From Massilia pinisoli (GTDB lineage: Bacteria; Pseudomonadota; Gammaproteobacteria; Burkholderiales; Burkholderiaceae_D), in the NCBI RefSeq assembly GCF_024753285.1, contig NZ_JANUGW010000032.1, forward strand, positions 1 through 60,864: a DNA stretch of 60,864 nt. Direction: 5' to 3'. The notes under the pieces are model-generated. The model saw only the letters and a program-made list of their open reading frames with translations. It was not told the DNA's origin and made no database searches. Below are positions 20,310 to 27,875 of the stretch, in pieces; within the stretch, counting starts at the first letter, position 1, and each line of letters starts with the position of its first letter. A program made the position numbers and the translations under genes.

Positions 20310-21020
20310 TCAGCGTCGGTTTTTGGACTTACGGCGACGAGAGAAGACTAGTCCAGCCATAGCCACCCCGATTAAAGCTACTGAACTAGGCTCGGGAACA
20401 GCGGCACCATCTGCGGACTGGCGAAAAACCGCCCAGTTAATCTGCGGGTAGCCGAAGCCGTTGTATCCATCGCGCACGGGTGTTGTATCAACATCTATAA
20501 CCATATAAACGTAGTCTTCCACCGCGTCAATATAACTACCAGTAAAGTTTCTCACATACGCTGTCTGGACCTGATCGAGCCCAGGAGGGAGATAGATCGG
20601 GATCAATGTTTCGCACTGGAACCCATCCGTACAACCACGAATGTGGGTTGTAACGCTATCGAACGCTCCGGCGGAGCCATCGATGAAGACCTGATCGAGT
20701 AAAGCTTGACCAGCAGCCCTACCGTCAGCAGTGGTATGGAAGGCAAATGCGGAATTCGCGCAGCGATCGAATAGTGAGTTACATGACCCATCCATAAAGG
20801 AGACGTCATAGCGCTTGCCCGCGACGTTGACATTTTTTGCGCCGGTCAGAATGCCGTTGGCGTCAACCAACAGAGTAGGGGTTGCACTCGCCTGAGCTGT
20901 TATGGCAACAGTGCAAGCGACTGATAGCGTGCGAAAGAGGTCACGAAGTTTAATAGCATTCTCCCGGTTATAGATGAGGAAGCTGCTCGGCCGCAGCATT
21001 CGTTGCACCTCAACAAGCAT
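20310..21020 (-). CDS. PEP-CTERM sorted exported protein
   Basis: The protein ends in the sorting signal VPEPSSVALIGVAMAGLVFS followed by RRRKSKNRR: the PEP motif, one membrane span and a basic tail, which exosortase (XrtA/EpsH) recognises. A signal peptide ends near TAQASA. The body (about 160 aa) has paired cysteines and is otherwise unrecognised. The start is uncertain. The ATG at 21020 gives 236 aa but leaves a long pre-signal region and has no ribosome-binding site. GGGAG lies six bases before an ATT codon immediately ahead of the signal peptide. The required exosortase is not in this window. Confidence 0.8.
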   Translation of the reverse strand: MLVEVQRMLRPSSFLIYNRENAIKLRDLFRTLSVACTVAITAQASATPTLLVDANGILTGAKNVNVAGKRYDVSFMDGSCNSLFDRCANSAFAFHTTADGRAAGQALLDQVFIDGSAGAFDSVTTHIRGCTDGFQCETLIPIYLPPGLDQVQTAYVRNFTGSYIDAVEDYVYMVIDVDTTPVRDGYNGFGYPQINWAVFRQSADGAAVPEPSSVALIGVAMAGLVFSRRRKSKNRR

Positions 21021-21418
21021 AAAACATGCCGACTGGAAAATTCTCAGGCAAAACAGTCACTTGTTAGGTAAGCAACCCTATTATCTAGTTGTTGTGTAAG
21101 GACTGCCGACAAATTGATGTCATCCGTGGAAATCGTGCACATGATTAATCCGCTTCGTGCCCCAAGCAAAGCTGACACGCGGGGCTATGATTTCATACGA
21201 ATAGTCGAGCAGCAACGTGAAATCGATCGAGGAAATTTTTCGGGCATCTCTTCGGGCCCCTCGGACGGACCCGGACTTGCTACTACCTGCGGAAGCAGGA
21301 AGGTGAGCTGATGGTGTCAGACTCCCTGGAAGTGCAGACAAAATTGTACTGCCCCCTGATCGAAGCGAGTAGACTGGCCCGCCCCATTGACCGCTGGGCC
21401 AGGCAACTAGGTGATTGC
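21021..21418. other. Intergenic, no gene supported
   Basis: About 400 bases between the PEP-CTERM gene and the HEPN gene. Short open frames on both strands lack ribosome-binding sites and known motifs. I see no RNA gene or strong repeat. Confidence 0.5.
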
Positions 21419-22069
21419 TTAGCTGCTGAACTTGGTCAACAGAAACTGTTCAACAAACCCGATCACTCCCCCCACGTCCGGTTCGCTGATCTTGTCCCAG
21501 TTTGCGTGAAGGGCATAATTGCGAATCGTCGGCATCCGATCAAGCATAGCCTTTTGAGCGCCAGCGACGTGCCCAGCTGATTTCAGAGCGTTGATGATGT
21601 CGGACATCGTTTTGTCCTCGACCTCAAGCTTCTTCGCGATGGCATAACGCTTTAATGTGTCTTCCAAGGCCGCACAGGCAAGAACAGCAGCAACGTCCTT
21701 ATGGCCTTCGTCCAGAGACTTCCGGGCAAGTGCTACGAAATCACCAAACACTTCACCTGACACGCGAAGCTCGACGTTGAACACGTAGCCTCCTTCAAAG
21801 TCCTCCTTCGCGCTTCGGAAGATGTTGAAGAGTGTCTTAACGGCAGATGCGGTGCTCTTACACGCATGATAGGACGCGGAAAAATTGAGGTACTGCTCAC
21901 TGGTTTCGCCAAAGACGGCACGCAAGAGGCTCTGAGCGCTGGTAGCCCATCCTCTCCATTCGCCGTCTGGCACGTAATCAGAACCAGACAATCCCGGTGT
22001 GGAACGGAAGGGAATATGTTGACGTTTGATTTCTAGCTCTTGAAAGCGTTGAGCAAACACTTCGTTCAT
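21419..22069 (-). CDS. HEPN-type protein, possible abortive-infection ribonuclease
   Basis: A 216-aa helical protein. Near the C-terminus (residues about 183-188) it has RNYALH, which fits the HEPN ribonuclease motif R-x4-6-H with Asn after the Arg. The N-terminal half is of unknown type; the whole pattern resembles C-terminal HEPN-like domains of the TIGR02391/DUF4145 kind. Start at 22069 has AAGGAG seven bases upstream. It is divergent from the serine recombinase and shares the repeat-rich region between them. HEPN proteins often act as toxins or phage-sensing RNases, but no antitoxin (MNT) gene is adjacent. Confidence 0.65.
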   Translation of the reverse strand: MNEVFAQRFQELEIKRQHIPFRSTPGLSGSDYVPDGEWRGWATSAQSLLRAVFGETSEQYLNFSASYHACKSTASAVKTLFNIFRSAKEDFEGGYVFNVELRVSGEVFGDFVALARKSLDEGHKDVAAVLACAALEDTLKRYAIAKKLEVEDKTMSDIINALKSAGHVAGAQKAMLDRMPTIRNYALHANWDKISEPDVGGVIGFVEQFLLTKFSS

Positions 22070-22135
22070 CAATGGCTCCTTGTTGACTTGTTGCCACATT
22101 AACACGGTCGCGTGCTGGCAGGAAGTAAATCGACA

Positions 22136-22251
22136 TGGCTCACTAGGGTATACCTCAGCAAACCTAGCAAACTGAGGTATTAAGGTGGCTCATTAAGCTT
22201 GACTGTAAATGAGCCAGCACCTATTATTGAGCCACCAATCCTATTGAGCCA
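22136..22251. repeat. Five TGAGCCA repeats and an inverted repeat (res-like site)
   Basis: TGAGCCA or its complement occurs at 22136, 22186, 22210, 22228 and 22245, the first two inverted relative to the last three. Between the first two lies ATACCTCAG/CTGAGGTAT (22150-22158 and 22172-22180), a perfect inverted repeat with a 13-base spacer. The cluster ends 13 bases before the serine recombinase ATG and is a candidate recombination and autoregulation site. Confidence 0.6.
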
Positions 22252-22264
22252 AAAAGAAATAGAG

Positions 22265-22864
22265 ATGACTAAGGCCTGTTATTACGGACGGATCAGCACG
22301 ACCGAAGGACAAACAAGCGCAAGCCAAAAAGAAGACGCGAGGACTAACGGGGTGGACGAAAAACATGTCCACATTGACGAGGGCGTAAGTGGTTACCATG
22401 TTGCCCCAAACGATCGTCCCGAATGGAAGCGTGTGATGGACAAGCTGTCCGACGGAGGTGTGTTATATGTACGTTGGCTCGACAGGATCAGCCGACGCTA
22501 CGACGAACTTCACCGGGTAATGCGCGAGTTGATGAACATGGGCGTTCGTGTGGTATGTACACTAAACCGAATGGAGTTTGATGGGACCGCCACTGACCCC
22601 ATGAAGAAGGCCACGCGCGATGCGATCCTTGCTTTCATGGCAGCTCAGGGCGAAGCGGATTACATCAACCGCCGTGAGATGCAGGCTCGTGGTATCGCTA
22701 TTGCGAGGGCTGAAGGGCGTTACAAAGGCAGAGCCAAGGCTACGGACCCAACCACGGTGAAGGCATGGCGTGCAGAACATGGTAAGAGCATCGCTGAGAC
22801 AGCCGAACACTTTGCAATCTCTCCTGCTACAGTCAAACGTTACCTTAATACAGTAAAGAAATAA
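22265..22864 (+). CDS. Serine recombinase, resolvase/invertase family
   Basis: A 199-aa protein. The N-terminal catalytic domain has the active serine in YYGRISTTEGQ, and conserved arginines in VRWLDRISRR; the C-terminal HTH (SIAETAEHFAISPATVKRYL) is the DNA-binding domain. The ATG at 22265 is chosen because the family starts just before this motif; the open frame runs to 22199 through the repeat cluster. Length is standard for a small resolvase or invertase. No invertible segment with matching ends was found nearby, so resolution is likelier than inversion. Confidence 0.88.
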   Translation: MTKACYYGRISTTEGQTSASQKEDARTNGVDEKHVHIDEGVSGYHVAPNDRPEWKRVMDKLSDGGVLYVRWLDRISRRYDELHRVMRELMNMGVRVVCTLNRMEFDGTATDPMKKATRDAILAFMAAQGEADYINRREMQARGIAIARAEGRYKGRAKATDPTTVKAWRAEHGKSIAETAEHFAISPATVKRYLNTVKK

Positions 22865-23080
22865 ACCGACACCCCGACAATCATTTTTGCCCAACTGCCG
22901 AGTTTAATAGAATCAGAAAAATCACCTCGAGTTGTTCTTTCGCCGAAACCAGTATACCCTAAACGTAAATACGTTAATGTTCGTGGCATTTACACCACGA
23001 AATTGGCGCATAAGACGCGAAATTAAGAAATCGTTGCCCGTTGTCCGGGCATAATTTTTCGTTAACGTCCAGAGGGTGAA

Positions 23081-23635
23081 ATGAAAAATTTTTCCTTATG
23101 CTTTTTCTTACCGCTATTATTATCGTTCCCCTACGCGTATTCTCAGAATCAAGAGAGTTTCGTTAGGTGTGTGCATGGAGGTGGCCACGTCACTCTCAAT
23201 GACTGCCGATGCAAGGGGACTCCCAAGTATCAAAGGTGTGAGCAGCTCGTCGCCGCTGACGGTAGTGACAAGAGCTGTGCTGTGACTTGTGACCAATGTC
23301 AGTGTCCGGATGGCTATAAAGACGGGCCCACTGTCGCAACGCCTCGACCACTTGCGTCACAGTCCCGCGAACAAATTCGAAACAGTTCAGGAAATATTGT
23401 GGCGGAGTATGTGCCGGGTTCACGGGAGTTTTGTGTAGATGAATTCCGTCAGCAGTGTCCAACGTCGATGTCTTGGCAGGGATGCCCTCAGGATAATGGA
23501 AGAAGCGACGTTGACATGGTCCGAGATATTTGCATTCGTGAAGGGTTCCATAACTTCTCTAAGACGACCGTTACTGCTAATCGTGCGGATGCTAAGTGTG
23601 GCTATACAACGTACGCATTCAGTTGCTTTCCTTAA
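23081..23635 (+). CDS. Cysteine-rich exported protein
   Basis: A 184-aa protein with a signal peptide (LCFFLPLLLSFPYAYS). The mature chain has 14 cysteines, an even number consistent with seven disulfides; the densest cluster is SCAVTCDQCQC. No known domain. A ribosome-binding site (GAGGGTG) precedes the ATG. Upstream at 22980-23001 is a perfect inverted repeat, TTCGTGG/CCACGAA. Possible roles include an envelope or secreted effector, but none can be shown. Confidence 0.65.
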   Translation: MKNFSLCFFLPLLLSFPYAYSQNQESFVRCVHGGGHVTLNDCRCKGTPKYQRCEQLVAADGSDKSCAVTCDQCQCPDGYKDGPTVATPRPLASQSREQIRNSSGNIVAEYVPGSREFCVDEFRQQCPTSMSWQGCPQDNGRSDVDMVRDICIREGFHNFSKTTVTANRADAKCGYTTYAFSCFP

Positions 23636-23879
23636 AAACAACGTCGGGCTTAACTCAACGGAGAGCGGTGTTAGACTCGACAGCTGGTGAAGCGACCTCG
23701 CCCCAAGCTGAGACCGAGTCTATAACATTATCGTGTCTAGGCGTGACCTCCTAAATAGCTCTCCAATAGCTTCAGCGAACTGGACTTGAGCGGCTCGGAG
23801 CGTTTCAGCTTTCAAGCGCTACTGTGCTCGATGATGTGAACGCAGATCGTGGACGGCCGGTCCAATCGTGAGGACAAAC

Positions 23880-24281
23880 TCAGCGGAAGAGTCGAAATGC
23901 TGCACCGATAGACTTCCATACCGTTGCTCGCACTGCAGTTCGTACTGCAAGCTCACCCAAACTTTGCCTTTGGCGCGAGGGAACGAAAAGGACAGGGTCA
24001 GTCTGATGGTCCCGTTGGACTTTGAGTCCAAGTCTCATCTTGAGTAGTTCGGGATCGCGCGCGTTCTCGCGATCTACCAGTTCCATCTCTTCAGCTACCA
24101 CCCTCAAAAACTCGTCCGCCCGAGCCGCAGGCATAATCGACGCCATCGCCTGCGCCCGCTCTCCAAATCTCTGGACGGATTCTTTAGCTGAGCTGGGGTT
24201 CACGGCTGATGTAGTCAAGTGGGAACGGAAAAAGTCTTCGACCATTGACCTGATCATTCCCCGATCAATACGGTCTGGCAT
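23880..24281 (-). CDS. Shortened paralogue of the neighbouring hypothetical protein
   Basis: A 133-aa protein whose first 85 residues align with the gene at 24315-24932 (IRSMVEDFFRS, MASIMPAARADEFLR, LLKMRLGL match IRSMVEDFWRS, LASMMPAEQSEAFCR, ALKTRLGL). The C-terminal part of the longer copy, with its membrane segment, is missing and replaced by an unrelated basic tail. Probably a tandem duplicate that has lost its end. Function unknown. Confidence 0.55.
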   Translation of the reverse strand: MPDRIDRGMIRSMVEDFFRSHLTTSAVNPSSAKESVQRFGERAQAMASIMPAARADEFLRVVAEEMELVDRENARDPELLKMRLGLKVQRDHQTDPVLFVPSRQRQSLGELAVRTAVRATVWKSIGAAFRLFR

Positions 24282-24314
24282 TCTCAACCCCCGTCTTTCC
24301 CTGAAACATCAAGT

Positions 24315-24932
24315 TCACATAAAGAAATGGCTGGCATAAGCAACGGCCCCAGCCATCCCTATACCTGCCGCAATTACGACAGCACAGCCGCTTTGGCCTT
24401 GGCCTCCAGTCAGTCTGTCCCTTACAAGGCGGTTGTATTCGGCGTTATAGACCCTTGTAAACTCCGCAGATTCCTTCATAGTCATGTTTGCGACGTAGGA
24501 TCGCATTCGCAGAGCAAGCTCGTTATCGATCTTTGCGCCGAGTTCTCGGATCGAGCCCTTCTCCCTTGCTATGACCCTTAAGTCAGCATAATCACGCCTG
24601 GCCGCATTCACAATGGCCTCGTGGTCGGATGCATTAATCGCTTCACCACCTTGTGGCGGCGGCGACAACAAACCAAGTCGGGTCTTAAGGGCGTCCGGGC
24701 TGTTCTTATACTCTTGGAATAACGCGTCCCGCTCTTCTTCAACTGCCCTGCAGAAAGCCTCCGACTGCTCGGCAGGCATCATAGATGCTAGAGCAGAAAT
24801 TTGATCGTCGAACTTGCTTATGGACGCCGTCGACGTCTCGGGGTTGGCTTGGGCAGTAACAAGAAAAGACCGCCAAAAGTCCTCAACCATAGAACGAATC
24901 TTCTCACGATCGACGACGAGTTCCGCTGTCAT
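24315..24932 (-). CDS. Hypothetical membrane-anchored protein
   Basis: A 205-aa, highly helical protein with a C-terminal hydrophobic segment (CAVVIAAGIGMAGAVAYASH) that would anchor it in the membrane with the bulk in the cytoplasm. It is upstream of and homologous to the shorter gene at 23880, with 33 bases between them, so the pair is a tandem duplication in one transcription unit. I recognise no domain. Confidence 0.6.
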   Translation of the reverse strand: MTAELVVDREKIRSMVEDFWRSFLVTAQANPETSTASISKFDDQISALASMMPAEQSEAFCRAVEEERDALFQEYKNSPDALKTRLGLLSPPPQGGEAINASDHEAIVNAARRDYADLRVIAREKGSIRELGAKIDNELALRMRSYVANMTMKESAEFTRVYNAEYNRLVRDRLTGGQGQSGCAVVIAAGIGMAGAVAYASHFFM

Positions 24933-25087
24933 AAGTCCCTCTCATGTTGTTATGCTAGACATTGCCACCCTAGCAAGCAACACGTTAGCACAAACACAAG
25001 CCTTTGTGCTTATAGAAATTATCGTCGTTCTTCCGGAATCGTCGCTACCGAATCAGACAGTGCTGTCTGAACTTGAAGGCTCGTCAG

Positions 25088-25105
25088 TGCACACAATCTG
25101 CACAC
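25088..25105. repeat. TGCACAC pair, probable integrase arm sites (right)
   Basis: TGCACAC at 25088 and 25099, 11 bp apart, 35 bases before attachment site B. It repeats the arrangement at 15539 and 15550. Confidence 0.7.
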
Positions 25106-25140
25106 GGTACAGCCCAAACCCGCATGGATGCTGCTTTTTC

Positions 25141-25166
25141 CGTCCAGTCCATCATGGGCGCACAAC
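25141..25166. repeat. Attachment site B (dusA-like)
   Basis: CGTCCAGTCCATCATGGGCG followed by CACAAC. On the minus strand it encodes A-P-M-M-D-W-T-E, the dusA start region, although no dusA follows. It is the right end of element 1 and the left end of the remnant element 2. Confidence 0.8.
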
Positions 25167-25317
25167 TTAATGTTCGCTTGCGGTACTTCATATTATTCGT
25201 GATTCCTAGCGTTCGCCTTTTGACTTAACCCCCTAGTTTATACCGACATAGCACGTACCGCTAGCTAGTGCTCATCGTGGAAGTCGCGTTGATGGCGCGC
25301 TTGTCAGCGGGGCAGCT

Positions 25318-26073
25318 ATGCGACGCAGCATGGTCCATGCACGCCGCGGTCTGAGCGCCACTCATCCAATCGGAAGCGATTTCATTATTTGCTATCCAGG
25401 CTATCGCACGATGTTGCCGACGGGTCATAATTACTCATCGGCCAACTCGAAAAACTCCGTGGATCGAGAACTTCAACAGTTCCTTCTGAAAGCGAAGAAC
25501 CGCCTGGAAAGAATTGCCCGGTCCACGGGCTCAGGTGCCAGGGCAACAGACCTCTACGGCGAGGTGTGGATCGCCGTATGTACCCTACGAGAGCGCCTGA
25601 ATCGAGAGCTTGATCTGTTTCAGTCAGAAGATGAAGACCGCATCTTCTCCTTTGTCTATTCGCGTTTGCGACGACAGACAGATTGGAAGCTTCACTTCGC
25701 CGATCGTCTTGACTTTGACGATGGTGAAGGTCTGCGCTTGTCGGAGCGTCTTGGTGATAGCCGACCGGACGAAGCATGCGAGCAGGCCGAGAACTACAAC
25801 GCGCTTGCATGCACGTACTCACAGGCGTTCGCATATATAGTCGCCCTATCAAATTTTCGGAACGAACTGGCGCTGCTAGCGAATCATCTGGCAATCACAT
25901 TACCAACGCTACGGGCACGAATGCGCAACCTGAATAAACAGGCGAGAACGCAGCCATCGCTCTTCGATAGGAAGCAACGCATGGATGAGAACTTCGTGCC
26001 GCTGCCGGGCCGGCAAATACGGTCCCTTCTTAAGACGCCAGTGATGGATGGCGAGCATGCGACCTTGTTTTAA
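25318..26073 (+). CDS. Hypothetical protein, faintly sigma-factor-like
   Basis: A 251-aa reading from 25318, or 220 aa from the ATG at 25411, which begins MLPTGHNYSSANSKN. The part after residue about 45 (LLKAKNRLERIARSTGSGAR, then ATDLYGEVWIAV) is helical and reminiscent of sigma-70 region 2, and a possible HTH lies around LANHLAITLPTLRARM. I am not sure of either start; neither has a good ribosome-binding site. It lies just inside element 2 before the Fic gene. Confidence 0.5.
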   Translation: MRRSMVHARRGLSATHPIGSDFIICYPGYRTMLPTGHNYSSANSKNSVDRELQQFLLKAKNRLERIARSTGSGARATDLYGEVWIAVCTLRERLNRELDLFQSEDEDRIFSFVYSRLRRQTDWKLHFADRLDFDDGEGLRLSERLGDSRPDEACEQAENYNALACTYSQAFAYIVALSNFRNELALLANHLAITLPTLRARMRNLNKQARTQPSLFDRKQRMDENFVPLPGRQIRSLLKTPVMDGEHATLF

Positions 26074-26170
26074 TACTCGCGTGCATATCGCCGCTCGGCG
26101 GTAATTTTCCGGCGCTTGGTTGAGCTGGCAGCGCTGTTGGGTCAGGTATCAAGCGAACCCGGCCCAAACC

Positions 26171-26249
26171 GCGCCATCAATCCGACAAAAACTTGGCGCA
26201 GTTCTTCGAACCGCGCCATAATGGCGCCATCTCTTGCCTAACTGCGCCA
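26171..26249. promoter_or_regulatory. Five GCGCCA/TGGCGC motifs, probable operator of the Fic gene
   Basis: GCGCCA or its complement occurs at 26171, 26194, 26213, 26222 and 26244, with the palindrome TGGCGCCA at 26222-26229. The cluster fills the 85 bases before the Fic ATG. The Fic protein has an N-terminal HTH, so self-regulation is plausible. Confidence 0.5.
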
Positions 26250-26256
26250 ATCGATC

Positions 26257-27618
26257 ATGTCGACGACTGCTGAATTGCTTACAAGTATTGAAGCTTCCAG
26301 TACTGGCCCAACACTAAGCGAGCTCCTCGCTCAACATCCCCATATCGCCCGACGTACGGCTCAACGCGCGATTTCGCAACTGCTCACAAGTCGCCAGGTC
26401 ACCGCGGTAGGAGAAGGTCGAGCCCGCCGTTATTTCGCCACCGGTCCGCGTGGCAGTACTGACGTGCGAGGTTCGCGCGCGGATACATTTTCCAGCTTCA
26501 TCCCCCTTTCTGCGGACAGTCAGGACATCCTTGCCTACATCGACCAGCCGCTGGAGCTGCGACGCCCCGTCGGTTACCAGCGTGATTTCCTGGACGCCTA
26601 CCGCCCCAACGAGACCTGGTACCTTTCGGCGTCGTTGCGTCGCCAGTTGCGCACGATGGGCGAAACTGCGGAAGTGGATGCGCCCGCCGGCACATACAGC
26701 CGCGCCATCCTGAACCGCCTGTTGATCGACCTGTCGTGGGCGTCGAGCCACCTGGAAGGGAACACCTACTCGCGCCTCGACACGCGCGAACTCATCGAGC
26801 ACGGCACGGCAGCGAGCGGCAAGGCAGCCATTGAGACGCAGATGATCCTGAACCACAAGACCGCGATCGAACTACTCGTCGAGAACGTCGACACCGCCGA
26901 GTTCAACCGCTACACGCTGATGAACCTGCACAGCGCGCTGGCGGAAAACCTGTTGCCGAATCCGGCCGACGAGGGCCGCGTCCGGCAACACGCGGTCGAC
27001 ATTGGAAAAAGCGTCTACCGACCGCTGTCCACTCCGCAGCAGATCGACGATGCACTGGACATGCTACTCGACAAGGCGAACCGCATCCGCGACCCTTTCG
27101 AGCAGTCGTTCTTCATGATGGTCCACCTGCCCTACCTGCAGCCGTTCGCCGACATCAACAAGCGCACGTCGCGGCTGGCAGCCAACCTGCCGCTGTTCCG
27201 CGCCAACCTGTGTCCGCTGACCTTCCTCGACGTGCCTGAACAGGCCTACAGCCGTGCGACGCTCGGCGTGTACGAATTGACGCGCGTGGAATTGCTGCGT
27301 GATCTCTACGTGTGGGCCTACGAACGCTCGACCCAGGAATACCTGGCCATCAAGCAGAACCTTGCCGAACCCGATCCTTTGCGCCTTGCCTGGCGTGATC
27401 TCATCCGGCAAACCATCCGGGAAGTCGTCCGCCAAGCGGCGGTGGACCCGCTCTCATTGATTCACAACGCCGTGGAGCACGACGTTCCACAGTCCGATCG
27501 GCAGAACGTGCAAGCGCTGATCGTGGATGAGCTCAGGCGCCTCCACGAGGGCGTGCTCGCGCGCTACGGCTTGCGACCGTCGGAATTCGCACTTTGGAAG
27601 ACGGCACAGGGCCGTTGA
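26257..27618 (+). CDS. Fic-family protein with altered active site
   Basis: A 453-aa protein. Residues 1-60 form a DNA-binding winged helix (RRTAQRAISQLLTSRQV). Residues 163-168 (SSHLEG) match the inhibitory motif [S/T]xxxE[G/N] of class II Fic enzymes. The Fic core is LQPFADINKRTSR at 294-306. In active enzymes this reads HPFxxGN(G/K)R: here Gln295 replaces the catalytic His and Ile300 replaces Gly. AMP transfer by the standard mechanism is therefore unlikely, unless His290 upstream substitutes. I recall the same LPYLQPF form in other bacterial Fic relatives, so it may be a subfamily with a different chemistry or a regulator. Confidence 0.85.
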   Translation: MSTTAELLTSIEASSTGPTLSELLAQHPHIARRTAQRAISQLLTSRQVTAVGEGRARRYFATGPRGSTDVRGSRADTFSSFIPLSADSQDILAYIDQPLELRRPVGYQRDFLDAYRPNETWYLSASLRRQLRTMGETAEVDAPAGTYSRAILNRLLIDLSWASSHLEGNTYSRLDTRELIEHGTAASGKAAIETQMILNHKTAIELLVENVDTAEFNRYTLMNLHSALAENLLPNPADEGRVRQHAVDIGKSVYRPLSTPQQIDDALDMLLDKANRIRDPFEQSFFMMVHLPYLQPFADINKRTSRLAANLPLFRANLCPLTFLDVPEQAYSRATLGVYELTRVELLRDLYVWAYERSTQEYLAIKQNLAEPDPLRLAWRDLIRQTIREVVRQAAVDPLSLIHNAVEHDVPQSDRQNVQALIVDELRRLHEGVLARYGLRPSEFALWKTAQGR

Positions 27619-27648
27619 CGGGCCGCTGCTCGGCACTCGCAAAACCTG

Positions 27649-27668
27649 TTGCTACAAATTTGCTACAA
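27649..27668. repeat. TTGCTACAA pair, probable arm sites of integrase-2-type element
   Basis: TTGCTACAA at 27649 and 27660, 11 bp apart, 36 bases before attachment site C. TTGCTACA recurs at 27838 in the leader of integrase 2. The layout copies the TGCACAC layout of element 1. Confidence 0.65.
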
Positions 27669-27704
27669 CCGCCCAGTTCATCACTCTGTAAACCCGACTT
27701 CCTC

Positions 27705-27730
27705 GGTCCAGTCCATCATGGGGGCCACAC
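27705..27730. repeat. Attachment site C (dusA-like)
   Basis: GGTCCAGTCCATCATGGGGG followed by CCACAC, encoding V-A-P-M-M-D-W-T on the minus strand. Third copy of the dusA site, directly before integrase 2. Confidence 0.8.
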
Positions 27731-27875
27731 TGAGACGTCTTGACTTATAAGTTTCTGATTTCATTCATTTTTATCCCATTTTTCAGGCATCTATTCCTCC
27801 GTATTTCTTGCTGTTTTCTGCGGATTTTTGTGGTATTTTGCTACACCACTACGGAGAAATTGCGGAGAACTGCGG

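Larger units (their letters stand above)
15451..25166. mobile_element. Element 1: integrated island in dusA
   Basis: Bounded by dusA-type attachment sites at 15451 and 25141, with a tyrosine integrase directly inside the left end and matching TGCACAC repeat pairs at both ends. Content is mixed: integrase, AlpA-like regulator, candidate HUH protein, serine recombinase, HEPN-type protein, SOS-controlled gene and several unknowns. No phage structural genes are present, so it is an integrated island or satellite and not a complete prophage. Confidence 0.75.
24933..25317. other. Right end of element 1 and junction
   Basis: Nearly 400 bases without a supported gene, containing the TGCACAC pair and attachment site B. 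The promoter of the 24315 gene must lie at the left end. Confidence 0.6.
25141..27730. mobile_element. Element 2: remnant between attachment sites B and C
   Basis: A 2.6-kb segment bounded by dusA-type sites, with no integrase of its own. Its right end has a TTGCTACAA pair at 11-bp spacing, a motif that also occurs in the promoter region of integrase 2, so it probably belonged to an integrase-2-type element that lost its left part. Confidence 0.55.
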
